DNA of 64,000 nt from Bretschneidera sinensis (Eukaryota; Streptophyta; Magnoliopsida; Brassicales; Akaniaceae). The number at the start of each line of letters is the position of its first letter. Position 1 is the stretch's first letter. Location of the stretch: assembly GCA_023935145.1 (NCBI GenBank), contig CM043702.1, positions 78,089,320 to 78,153,319 of the forward strand, in the 5' to 3' direction. Position numbers and translations under genes: made by a program. The notes below the pieces were generated by a model, which worked only from the letters and a program-made list of their open reading frames with translations, searched no databases and had not been told where the DNA came from. Below are positions 1 through 8,891 of this stretch, one piece after another.

Positions 1-400
1 AAGTTATGGCAGTTTTTGTAGAAAAAGGCTAGGCTGTCTGTGATTTCAGCGTGATAGATCAGTCATTTTTGTGGATTAAACTGTATTGATTCAGGAAGAA
101 CCAGGAAGATGAGCCATATATGCTTGGAAATATCCGGATGTCTATTTTCTGGAGAATTTTATGGCTCATAAATATGATTTTTCTAGAGAAATGTATGGCA
201 GTTTTAGTAGACAAATGTTAGGCTGTGCGTGATTTCAGTGTGACAGATTAGTCATTTTTGTGGATTAAACTGTATTGATTCAAGAAGAACCAGGAGATGA
301 GCCATATATTCTTGGAAAGATCCGGATGTCTATTTTCTATAGAATTTTACAGCTCATAAATATGATTTTTCTAGAGAAAGTTATGGCAGTTTTAGTACAC
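1..400. repeat. Tandem repeat, unit about 188 bp, two full copies plus the start of a third
   Basis: A block beginning AGTTATGGCAGTTTT at position 2 recurs at about 191 and 379, a period of about 188 bp. Copies 1 and 2 share long stretches, including TGTGGATTAAACTGTATTGA, the ATCCGGATGTCTATTTTC segment and AAATATGATTTTTCTAGAG. They differ by scattered substitutions and small indels. The third copy fades after about 400. The array begins at or before the window edge, so the full copy number is unknown. No convincing protein is encoded. It may be the U3 repeat zone of the diverged LTR that resumes after Copia-1 at 5776, but that link is inference. Confidence 0.85.
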
Positions 401-529
401 AAAGGTCAGGCAGAACCGGGCTGGACAGCAGCAGAAAGGGTCTGGACAGCAACAGCAGCACATGGCCTAAACAAAAACCATAGGGTGACTTTTTTGTCTA
501 CAAAGCCATCTCCATACAGCTATATATAG
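401..529. other. Flank between the tandem repeat and Copia-1, ending in a TATA-like run
   Basis: This short unique stretch contains a doubled CTGGACAGCA motif (about 420 and 441) and ends CAGCTATATATAG immediately before the Copia-1 LTR. Its last five bases, TATAG (525-529), are the target duplication repeated at 5771-5775. With 5776-6592 it probably forms one older Athila-like LTR split by Copia-1, with TATATATA as that LTR's promoter. The similarity to intact Athila LTRs left of the insertion is weak, so this is inference. Confidence 0.45.
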
Positions 530-1357
530 TGTTGGAAATCACCTTGACAAGATGCCCAGGTGGTGATCTTCCAAACACCCAAGTCTTGAATGACTTGTAG
601 AAAGAATTTCAGCAATCGAACACAAGAACAGAAAATCAAAGAAAGAAAGAAGACAAGTAATTTGTTGTCGAGGTTCGGCAATGTGCCTACATCCCCGTGA
701 GTTCCTCCGAACTCTCTGCACTATCTCAATGGTTCTTACAAAGTTACAGCAATCCCCTTCAAGAATCCAAGTTCTTGAAGAACCAAGAAGAGAACGAGAA
801 AGTGATAGACCTATTACAATGCTTTCTATCAATTCTCTACTAACCTCTCTTCTTTACAACCAGCCTCACTACAAGAGTCCCTCTTGTGTTTATGTCTCTC
901 ACACAATTCTCTCTTGTGTTTACAATGATCTCACAATGTCACAACCTGTGTGGTTCTCTCACACACCTTTTTTCACCACTTGAAATGAGGCTAGGAAACC
1001 CTTTTTATAGCCTCTTAATTCTTGGACAATCTTGTGAATCATTCTTGACCCTTTGATCATGTTCTTCCTTTAATCTCAGCCCTTCATCACTCTCCAAGTG
1101 ATGCTGTGCGTTTTGGTGGGGTGCTGTGTGCTGCGGCATGACCTGATGCTGCAGCCTCCTGATGCTGTGCGCACACCTCCTGCCTGTGAGCAGAAACTTT
1201 CACAGTAGTGTGCCTAACCTTCCCATGCTCAAAATTGAAGCACACACATGTGTGCAACCTTATAACTTGCTGAACTTTGATATCCCATAATTGGTTTTGA
1301 CATTAATCAACTTTAGACCGTGTTTGGATATGTTTGAAACTTAGACAAATAACAATA
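530..1357 (-). repeat. Copia-1 3' LTR (left copy)
   Basis: This is 828 bp, the same length as 4943-5770. The terminal TG is intact; the last bases read AATA where the partner reads AACA, so the TG...CA end has decayed here. A minus-strand TATA box, TATAAAAAG, is at 1001-1009. Confidence 0.93.
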
Positions 1358-1463
1358 ATCTCTACCTTTGTCTAAGAGTTCAAAAGCCTGAACCATTGTG
1401 CAGAAAGCTTCGGGATCCAAACTCATCTGGAGTTACCAATTAACCAACTCCATTCCTAAGAAG

Positions 1464-2207
1464 TCAAAGGAAATGATTGGACCTTCTTAGAGGTAGAACC
1501 TTGGTGCCTAAATCTGCAGGACTTTTCTCCGTGGTCTTCTTGTCAATATGAATGCATCCTTTCGTACCATTTTCCAGAATGTAATGATACCAAACATCCA
1601 TATGCTCTATCCCCTCATGGAACACCGGATTCCTCCACAAGTGCCCCACACTTTGGCTATCCAAAGATACCACCACCTGCTCTTTTAGGACCTCCCACTC
1701 GTCCAACAACCCTTTGCACCCTATAGCCTCCTTTATGGCTTCCATAGCCGCTATGCATTCTGCCCTGGTTGTTATGAGTGCTACAACTGGCTACCACTGA
1801 GCCTCCATGTACCTCAGCAACCACTTCATCCCAAGACAATGCTCTTTTCCGGGATTACTCACACATTTGCTGAAAACATCCATTGCCCAAGAAACACTTG
1901 ACCTGTTTCTCTTCCTTTCCCGGATGATTCTCCTCATCCCAAGGATCTTTTGTGCAAGGCTGAGATTCTTCCTCTCGAACTCCTCACTGAGTTGAGATGT
2001 AAACCTTTCCATCCTCTTCCTGCTGTTCCAAACTAACAGCCCATCAATGACATAGGTAAGGATACTCACCATCTTCTCCACCTTGTGTCCAGGTGAGAAA
2101 GTTTCTGTGAAACCTATGTCTCCTCTTCTTGTGAACCCATTCGCCACCAGCCTAGCCTTGTTCCGGACTTCATCTCTTGGAGGGCACCCTTCTTTGATCT
2201 TGTAAGT
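1464..2207 (-). pseudogene. Copia-1 RT remnant and RNase H (broken)
   Basis: On the minus strand the segment 2147-1791 reads ARLVANGFTRRGDIGFTETF, a decayed form of the copia RT segment that starts ARLVAKGF. It then jumps to a late RT segment containing LTYVIDGLLV, where YVDD would be expected, followed by a KILGM motif. The central RT, including the real catalytic core, is missing. The frame then changes and 1745-1464 gives an RNase H end: MEAIKEAIGCKGLLDEWEVL, DSQS, NPVFHEGIEHMDVWYHYI and PADLGTKVLP. Comparable motifs in intact copia elements are EAEYIA, DSQSA and HIDVRYHFIR. Several conserved residues are changed and at least one frameshift separates the pieces. This is the 3' end of pol and is not functional. 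Confidence 0.82.
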
Positions 2208-2957
2208 TCACTTACATTCCACAACTTTCTGCTTTCTTGGAATTTTCACCAATTCCCAAAAGTTGTTCTTCCTCAAAGAATCCATTTCTTCCTCCATAGC
2301 TAGCTGCCACTTTGACGAATCCTTACACTCCATGGCATCCGTGTAAGTTTCTGGTTCAGCCATCCCTCCTTCTTTCCAAGGAGGTGCTGCATCCACAGCA
2401 TCCGCAAACCCACATCTTGAAGGTGGTCCGACCAGCTTTCTTTCCCCGTCTCTTATGAGCTGAAAGTCCTTCTGACTTACTACAGCATCCTTTTCTTGTT
2501 CAGCCTCTTCTTGAGTTTCTTGAGCTTGGCAATCATCCAAGGGCCCTACCTGATCTGAACCCTCTTACCTCCTTTGCTCTACCTGAACAGAATCTCCCTT
2601 GATGCTATGCTCAACAATTTCTAAATTGGTTTGCTCACTAGCCCTTGTAGGGTTAGTTTTCTCCAAGTAGGGAAATAAAAATTCATTAAAGACAACATCC
2701 CTACTTATTATGAGTTTAAATCCTTCTTTTTCTAAGGACCACAACCTGTACCCCTTAGCCCCTTCCCCATATCCTAGAAACATATATTTTCTAGATCCTG
2801 GGCTAAGCTTATCCTCCTTTTGGAGTGCATACGCAGCACACCCAAAAGTCATATGGTTGTCCAACTCAGGGGGTTTTTCACTCCACAACTCTTCGGGAGT
2901 CTTATGGTATACAATCCTAGAGGGTGATCTATTAATTAAATATGCAGTTGTAGACAT
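2208..2957 (-). pseudogene. Copia-1 integrase C-terminus and RT start (broken)
   Basis: Two minus-strand reading frames lie end to end. The segment 2957-2565 continues the integrase: AYLINRSPSR, KTPEELW, HMTFGCAAYA, SPGSRKYMFLGY and SRDVVFNE, the conserved block after the integrase core in copia elements. The segment 2540-2208 gives the connection to RT: MEEEMDSLRKNNFWELV, where copia RT usually reads N(T/D)W, and KQKVVECK. A stop separates the two at about 2563. A second stop falls just where the WVF(K/R) motif of RT would follow. The integrase catalytic region is in the next ORF (2932-4680), overlapping this one by a frameshift. Confidence 0.85.
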
Positions 2958-4680
2958 CGCTTCCCCCCCAAAAATATTTGGGTAATCCGGATTTATTTAA
3001 CATGCACCTAACATTTTCCCTAAGGGTCTTATTCATCCACTCAGCAACTCCACTTTGCTGAGGGGTTTCCACAACCATCCTATGTCTTAGAATGCCATTT
3101 AACCTACAGAATTGATCAAGTTCTTGGTTAAAAATTTCTAAGCCATTATCGGTTCTTATCCCCTTAACTACTCTACCCATTTGAGTCTCAACCAGCCCTT
3201 TCCACACCACTAACTTATTCAATGCATCTGATTTATTTTTCACCAAATAAACCCACACTTTTCTTGAATAATCATCAATTAAAGACAGAAAGTAAATGTT
3301 ACCTCCCTGTGTTGGTGTCCTTGCTGGTCCCCAAAGGTCCGCATGAATGTAGTCAAGAATGCCCTTAGACTTGTGCACTCCGGTGTTGAAGCTGACCCGA
3401 TGTTGCTGCCCAAAAACACAGCTCTTACAGAAATCCATTTTTTCTACTTTGTCACCACCAAGTAGACCTTCCTTGCTAAGCACTTGCAGGCCTTTTTCGC
3501 TTATGTGTCCCAAGCGAGTGTGCCAAAGGGCTGCCTTGTCCAGCTCAGCCATCAAGCTTGCTGCTTGATCATTGGTTTCTGTTTCTCCGATCATCTCATA
3601 GAGTCCATCATTTCTTGCTGCCTTGATCACTACCAAAGATCCCTTGGCCACCTTGATCTTTCCTCCCTCTATCTTGCATGTATAGCCCATGGAATCCAGC
3701 TGCCCCAATGAAATCAAGTTCCTCTTCAAATCTGGAACATACCTCACATTTTCCAGCAGCCTTGTGACTCCATCAAATATCCTCGATTGGATGTCTCCAA
3801 TCCCTCTCACTTGGCAAGAATTATCATTCCCCAAGAAGACCCTTTCATCATTGATCTCCTTGAAATTCTTGAACCATTCTTTGTGAGGGCACATATGATG
3901 AGTGCACCCGGTATCCAAGATCCATTTCCCGCTGCCTTCTTGCCCCTTGCTCACACTTGAGCACACAACAAGAACATCATCATCTTGCTGTTCTGTTTTG
4001 GCAACCGAAGCCTCTCCATTCTTGGTATGGCTTCCTCCTCTATCCCTTGTCATCTTCTTGCAATCTTTCTTGACATGACCCTCCTTATGGCAGTAGTAGC
4101 AGCTCTTCCCTCCAAATCTCAGTTTGGAATGCATTCTCCCATGGCTTTCTCCTCTACCTCTGTCCCGGTAGTAGCCATGCATGCTGCTGTGCACTCTCCC
4201 ATGGCTCTCTCCTCTACCTCTGTTCCGATAGTAGCCATGGTTGCTGCCATACCAAGTTGCTAGCCTTCTTTTAAAGAACAGCCCTTTACCACTTGATGCA
4301 CTCCTTTTCTTGGCATCAAGATCGTCTTGCAACTCTTTCTTAGGATCAAATTTAAAAGTAAAGATTCGTTTATGAAGATACCTCTTATTAGGGAGAGTCT
4401 TGGCAAGAAACAACTCATCTAGTTTCTTCCATATTGCAGCTGGATCTTCCGAGTCTCCGCACTCTCTTGTGACATTATCCGACATGTGCAAGAAAATGGT
4501 GCTGTAGGCCATCTTCTTCATCTCGGTCCGCTGGTCCTCCGTGGCACTAGCTGGAAAAGCATCATCTTCTCCAATAGCCAAGTCCGCTTTCTGCTGCATG
4601 AGAACCACCTTGATCTTCCGCTTCCAGAGGGCAAAGTCCCCCTTTCCATCAAACTTCTCCACACAGAAATTTGAAGCCAT
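2932..4680 (-). CDS. Copia-1 gag-protease-integrase ORF (582 aa, truncated polyprotein)
   Basis: This is the longest intact frame in the window. Residues 1 to about 120 are a UBN2-type gag starting MASNFCVEKFDGKGDFALWK. Its middle is shortened: after FDPKKELQDDLD it passes directly to a basic linker. A 20-residue unit (YYR, NRGRGESHGR) occurs twice in tandem. A zinc knuckle follows, CYYCHKEGHVKKDC (C-x2-C-x4-H-x4-C). The protease has WILDTGCTHHMC. The pre-integrase HHCC domain has LWHTRLGHIS and CKSCVFGQQH. The integrase core shows the first Asp in HADLWGP, the second in RTDNG and the Glu in GVAEWMN. The frame ends in the integrase, so RT is supplied by a different, broken frame. Start ATG 4680 is chosen because it lies about 250 bp inside the primer site and opens the known gag N-terminus. 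A host function is not indicated. Confidence 0.9.
   Translation of the reverse strand: MASNFCVEKFDGKGDFALWKRKIKVVLMQQKADLAIGEDDAFPASATEDQRTEMKKMAYSTIFLHMSDNVTRECGDSEDPAAIWKKLDELFLAKTLPNKRYLHKRIFTFKFDPKKELQDDLDAKKRSASSGKGLFFKRRLATWYGSNHGYYRNRGRGESHGRVHSSMHGYYRDRGRGESHGRMHSKLRFGGKSCYYCHKEGHVKKDCKKMTRDRGGSHTKNGEASVAKTEQQDDDVLVVCSSVSKGQEGSGKWILDTGCTHHMCPHKEWFKNFKEINDERVFLGNDNSCQVRGIGDIQSRIFDGVTRLLENVRYVPDLKRNLISLGQLDSMGYTCKIEGGKIKVAKGSLVVIKAARNDGLYEMIGETETNDQAASLMAELDKAALWHTRLGHISEKGLQVLSKEGLLGGDKVEKMDFCKSCVFGQQHRVSFNTGVHKSKGILDYIHADLWGPARTPTQGGNIYFLSLIDDYSRKVWVYLVKNKSDALNKLVVWKGLVETQMGRVVKGIRTDNGLEIFNQELDQFCRLNGILRHRMVVETPQQSGVAEWMNKTLRENVRCMLNKSGLPKYFWGGSDVYNCIFN
4136..4255 (-). repeat. 60-bp in-frame tandem duplication in Copia-1 gag
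   Basis: CTCCCATGGCT begins at 4136 and again at 4196, an exact period of 60 bp (20 codons). The duplicated unit encodes the Gly-Tyr-Tyr-Arg, Arg-Gly-Arg-Gly-Glu and Ser-His-Gly-Arg linker just upstream of the zinc knuckle. The two copies differ by a few substitutions. Confidence 0.85.
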
Positions 4681-4908
4681 CTTTTGCGGACAAGATCCCA
4701 GATTTGTGCACTAACCACAACTACTTTCTTCAACCTCAAGAACACAGATCGAAGATGGATCTTTAACACCGTTCTTGAATCAACCTTCAAGAACACGACC
4801 GGATCTTGATCTTTACACCGTTCTTGAATCACCCAAGAAGTTTGATCTTTGATTCTTGGAGTCTTGGCTCCGTACCTTCTACTTCATGTTCCGATAACCA
4901 GCTGCTGT

Positions 4909-4942
4909 GCTCTGATACCACTGTCCAAAGCTCTTATACCAC
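4909..4942 (-). other. Copia-1 primer binding site, duplicated
   Basis: Read on the minus strand directly after the 5' LTR, the sequence is TGGTATAAGAGC. Twenty-two bases further in comes the perfect match TGGTATCAGAGC (4909-4920). Both complement the 3' end of plant initiator tRNA-Met, the usual copia primer. The LTR-adjacent copy has one mismatch; the displaced copy is perfect. Confidence 0.8.
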
Positions 4943-5770
4943 TGTTGGAAATCACCTTGACAAGATGCCCAGGTTGTGATCTTCCAAACACCCAAGTCTT
5001 GAATGACTTGTAGAAAGAATTTCAGCAATCGAACACAAGAACAGAAAATCAAAGAAAGAAAGAAGACAAGTAATTTGTTGTCGAGGTTCGGCAATGTGCC
5101 TACGTCCCCGTGAGTTCCTCCGAACTCTCTGCACTATCTCAATGGTTCTTACAAAGTTATAGCAATCCCCTTCAAGAATCCAAGTTCTTAAAGAACCAAG
5201 AAGAGAACGAGAAAGTGATAGACCTATTACAATGCTTTCTATCAATTCTCTACTAACCTCTCTTCTTTACAACCAGCCTCACTACAAGAGTCCCTCTTGT
5301 GTTTATGTCTCTCACACAATTATCTTTTGTGTTTACAATGATCTCACAATGTCACAACCTGTGTGGTTCTCTCACACACCTTTTTTCACCACTTGAAATG
5401 AGGCTAGGAAACCCTTTTTATAGCCTCTTAATTCTTGGACAATCTTGTGAATCATTCTTGACCCTTTGATCATGTTCTTCCTTTAATCTCAGCCCTTCAT
5501 CACTCTCCAAGTGATGCTGTGCGTTTTGGTGGGGTGCTGTGTGCTGCGGCATGACCTGATGCTGCAGCCTCCTGATGCTGTGCGCACACCTCCTACCTGT
5601 GGGCAGAAACTTCCACAGCAGTGTGCCTAACCTTCCCATGCTCAAAATTGAAGCACACATATGTGTGCAACCTTATAACTTGCTGAACTTTGATATCCCA
5701 CAATTGGTTTTGACATTAATCAACTTTAGACCGTGTTTGGATATGTTTGAAACTTAGACAAATAACAACA
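4943..5770 (-). repeat. Copia-1 5' LTR (right copy)
   Basis: This is 828 bp and collinear with 530-1357, differing at about a dozen sites such as CCAGGTTG versus CCAGGTGG. It begins TGTTGG and ends AACAACA, followed by the TATAG target duplication. It contains the element's promoter. Confidence 0.94.
5414..5422 (-). promoter_or_regulatory. TATA box in the Copia-1 5' LTR
   Basis: The minus strand reads GGCTATAAAAAGGGTTTCC. It is conserved in the other LTR at 1001-1009. Its place inside the LTR nearest gag fits the U3 core promoter of the element. Confidence 0.6.
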
Positions 5771-5775
5771 TATAG

Positions 5776-6592
5776 GAATTTAGACTCAGAGAATAGGGGG
5801 CGAGGAGAGTTTTTGAAGAGTGCTTCCATCTTCTTCTTCCTCAATGTGATCAAGGATGAACTCCATGTCCAACTAAACTCCAAGCAAGGCGAAAGGATGA
5901 TTTTTAGGTGTAATTGTTCTTATTTCTATCTTTGATTCAGTTATATGGATTGATTGTTAAACATTTTTTATGATTTGCTTTTTGATTAAATAAGAAGGAT
6001 TTGAATTCATGTGACAACTGCAATTTATGTTCTTCTTCTCTTAGATTTTCTTAATGCGGTGATCGCATTCTTCTTCTCCATATAAGTCTAGTCAAGCTTT
6101 TCTTATGTCAAAGTTGTTAAATGCAATTGATTTCGGTAGATCTATCTTATAGGTTTGTTGTCCATTACTGCAGTATTATTATTGAAATATATTGTCGTTT
6201 CTTGATAATTTATAAGATAGATCTTGTGTGTTTGAATTGGAATTAAGGAGTAATTTATGACAATTACATTAGGATATTTATGTGCTTTGATTGAATATTT
6301 ACCAATTGCTTGTCTGGGATGTGAAACTAGTAATTGAGATAAAACATTTAAGTCAAGATAGGAATAAGGCAACTAACTTAGGAAGGATTCATAGACCTTG
6401 TTATTTCTTTATTGAATTCTTCATCATATTTTCACAACCCTCTTATATAATTTCATTCGTAAAAGTCATATTTTCTTATTTGAACTTTATCGTTTAGTGT
6501 TAGGGTTTATATTTTCTCTTGTAGTTTGCTTTCCTCACGAGATTGACACGTCAGCTATACACAATAATCGCATGTTAGTTTGAGCATTATCA
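5776..6592 (+). repeat. Old Athila-type LTR fragment in plus-sense orientation
   Basis: Read forward, this segment matches the reverse complement of the Athila LTRs at 8892-9941 and 35578-36827. Shared stretches include ATATTGTCGTTTCTTGATAA, ATAAGTCTAGTCAAGC, TGCTTTGATTGAATATTT and the terminal GTTAGTTTGAGCATTATCA (intact ends read TTTGAGCGTAATCA). It is much more diverged than the full-length copies. Copia-1 landed in it: the 5' part of this LTR should lie before 525. It ends at 6592 with a CA terminus. Confidence 0.8.
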
Positions 6593-7157
6593 GTGAGCTA
6601 GGTAGATGAAATTTCTTTGAAAAAAAAACCTGCGCAAGAATTAAGTTAAAAGTGATTGTAGGGAGTTGTAAGTGATTATAGGGAGTTAAAAAGGTGTTGT
6701 GATACAAATTTTTTTTATGATAATGGCGTGAATTGATATGGCAGTTGTTTAGTAACATGGTTTGGCTTTTATTAATTAGAATTAAAAGATGTAATTTAAG
6801 GTACAAAAATATATTTGGATTTGGATCAATAATAGTTGAAAGGGGGGGAAGAAGAGGAGATAAAGAGGAGATTTGATTACCATAAATAGTGTAGTATTAT
6901 AATCTTTTATTGTATTAAATTTTAGGTAAATTTATCAATTTAAAATTTTTATTTTGGCCTTGTTGTTACTTATCTCACTTGTGGTTTGGTTAACATTAGA
7001 TATTGATTGATTCAAGCTAGTCAAAATGATTGGGATTGTGGCAGTTGGGGGAGCTAGATTGTTTTGATGGTGGTGGCCTGATGAAGCAAGGTCCCCGTTT
7101 TTGTTGTAGATCCTTCCAAATGTTCAAGTTTTATCTTTTCTATTTTCATTTATAGTT
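6593..7157. other. Intergenic AT-rich stretch, no gene seen
   Basis: No supported coding frame is present. A purine-rich run (about 6838-6876) holds a G7 tract followed by GAAGAAGAGGAGATAAAGAG. Two copies of GTAAGTGATT or AAAGTGATTGTAGGGAGTT lie at 6648-6690. Nothing else is recognised. Confidence 0.6.
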
Positions 7158-7453
7158 TTTTTACCCTTATTTGATTTTAATGATGACAAAGATATATTAA
7201 ATTGTATTAACCAATTTTTCTAAGTGTTTAAAGCTGCAAAGACAATTCCTCAAATGTTAATCAAGTAAGCATTCAAATTTGGATGAAGTTGAAGATCAAG
7301 ATTAGGTACCAAGATAGTAATTTAAATAATGTAACTCTCTTACTTAAGTACCTAGCTTTTTCCTATGCCTCAAATTGCTTCAAAAATGTTTTCACAAAAA
7401 TCATTTTGACTAGAAAACAAAACCGAAGACAAAAAACTGTGATACAGGTCATC

Positions 7454-7485
7454 TAGTCGACTGAATGAATTCATTCAGTCGACTA
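7454..7485. repeat. Perfect 32-bp palindrome in the Copia-2 5' LTR
   Basis: The sequence is its own reverse complement over 32 bases, centred on GAATTC at 7467-7472, with TAGTCGACTGAATG arms. The equivalent place in the 3' LTR (about 44332-44360) keeps only the left arm. TCGACT and TCGATT units recur several more times up to about 7720. Confidence 0.9.
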
Positions 7486-7838
7486 AATAAATCTAATCGA
7501 CTATAAGATTCTTCTAAAGAATCATTTAGTCAACTAAATGAGATCTAGTCGATTGAATGATTCCTTTAGTAAATCTTTCAATCGATTGATTGAAGGTTAG
7601 AAACATTATGCCTTCTGATCCACTTAACTGAACAATCCTTTCAATCGATAGAGTGAAATATCTGACACGGAAGTTTGAAATTCAAATACCATCTAGTCGA
7701 TTGAACAAGCATCCTATCGATTAGATATTCGAAATAATGGAAAATTTTCAAAAACTGAAGAGTCGTTCAGAGCATTAAATGCTCCAAACCACTACCAAAC
7801 GGGATTGTTGTGTGAGTAACGACTAGTAGGGCTTTAAA

Positions 7839-7847
7839 CTATAAAAG
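7839..7847 (+). promoter_or_regulatory. TATA box in the Copia-2 5' LTR
   Basis: CTATAAAAG occurs within TTTAAACTATAAAAGCCCAT. The same position in the 3' LTR reads CTATAAAATTTC. It lies about 570 bp before the LTR end, a plausible U3 promoter position. Confidence 0.55.
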
Positions 7848-8408
7848 CCCATCATAAATGAGAGAAAATAACAGCTCTTGAGCGATTAATCTTCATCTTC
7901 TCATTTTATAACATTCAAAGCTTTCTAAAAAATTTATGAGCCATTCTTAAAAGCTTTGTACTTCTAAGAGAGATCTTTCCTTATTTGTAAGAGCATTATA
8001 TACAAAGTCTCTCTTGTTCTTGATCATTAATTTCCAATTATTGTAAAGAGAAAAGAGTTTGTGTAACTGTTAGAATGTTTAGGAGTTAAACACTTCTTGT
8101 AAAAGACTTCCTTAACCGAAAAGAATCATGTACGATTTAGGTAACAACCTTGAAGTTGCTCAAGTTATTAGTTGATTACTTCAAGGAGGTTCCTTGAAGA
8201 GAGTGGACATAGGGTCGGAGAAATCCAATATTGCTGAACCACTATAAATAGTGTTTGCACATTCTCTTCCTTATCTCTTTACTTTTAGCTCTACTATCCT
8301 TGTCATTCTTTATTGTGATTTTTAAGCTTTTAAAACTTGTTTGTTGTGAGAAAAAAATTTAGAAACCCAATTCACCCCCCTTCTTGGGTTTGGACCTTGG
8401 TCTACAGT

Positions 8409-8421
8409 TGGTATCAGAGCC
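8409..8421 (+). other. Copia-2 primer binding site
   Basis: TGGTATCAGAGCC lies two bases after the 5' LTR and complements the 3' end of initiator tRNA-Met. Confidence 0.85.
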
Positions 8422-8462
8422 CCATTCTCAATTTTAAGGCTTAAAATCCTTAAGTTGATCTG

Positions 8463-8891
8463 ATGGAAACCAATAGTTATACTGAAGGACATTCCTACAC
8501 TAAGCCTTCTTTGTTCAATGATACAAATTATAACTATTGAAAAAATAAAACGAAAATCTTTGTTGAAGGACAAGATTATTAATTTGTGGAGAATCATTGA
8601 AGAAGAGCCTAGAATTCCTTTAAATGATGTAATCGTTGGAGAAGTCACTCATACAATACCTAAACTCAAAACTGAGTTGATGAAGACGATTATAGAATGA
8701 TGTCTCTAAATAGTAGAGCAACTAGTATTTTACTTTGTGCATTAGAGATAAATGAATATAATAAAGTTTCAATATGTGGTTCGACAAAAGAAATTCGGGA
8801 CAAACTTCAAGTGACATACGAAGGCATTAGTGAAGTCAAAAAATAAAAAATCTATATGCTAGTGTTTGAGTATGAATCTTTTAAGATGTCC
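8463..8891 (+). pseudogene. Copia-2 gag, N-terminal part (broken)
   Basis: Starting at ATG 8463 the frame reads METNSYTEGHSYTKP followed by FNDTNY, the start of a UBN2-type gag. It then breaks by frameshift near 8535. A second frame gives IIEEEPRIPLNDVI (about 8595), and a third recovers LLCALEINEYNKVS and IRDKLQVTYEGI, ending YESFKM at 8889. The next codons, SPTET, lie 28 kb away at 36831, because element A inserted exactly at the Met-Ser codons. The target duplication TGTCC is shared by both sides. Confidence 0.85.

Larger units (their letters stand above)
530..5770 (-). mobile_element. Copia-1: Ty1/copia LTR retrotransposon, Tork/TNT1-like
   Basis: The element is bounded by two direct repeats of 828 bp each (530-1357 and 4943-5770) that start TGTTGG and end in ACA or ATA. 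It is flanked by a perfect 5-bp target duplication TATAG (525-529 and 5771-5775). Coding order on the minus strand is gag, protease, integrase, RT, RNase H, which is the Ty1/copia order. A primer binding site matching the 3' end of initiator methionine tRNA lies inside the right (5') LTR. A purine-rich tract (sense GACAAAGGTAGAGAT) abuts the left (3') LTR. The LTRs show only about a dozen visible substitutions, yet the RT core is largely missing and the pol frame is broken, so the copy cannot be autonomous. The gag start and integrase wording resemble TNT1/Tork elements; lineage is inferred from memory of the family. Confidence 0.93.
7158..8406 (+). repeat. Copia-2 5' LTR
   Basis: Matches 44038-45211 along its length, for example ATGACAAAGATATATTAAAT, TAACGACTAGTAGGGCTTTA and GGGTTTGGACCTTGGTCTAC at the end. 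Its first bases are degraded (TTTTTACCC where the 3' LTR has TGTTGACCC). It is about 75 bp longer than the 3' LTR because of indels in the TCGACT-rich zone. Confidence 0.88.

Noticed and set aside
3359..4674. Several plus-strand frames opposite Copia-1 pol
   Set aside because: Antisense shadows of the intact gag-protease-integrase frame; low-complexity and without start context.
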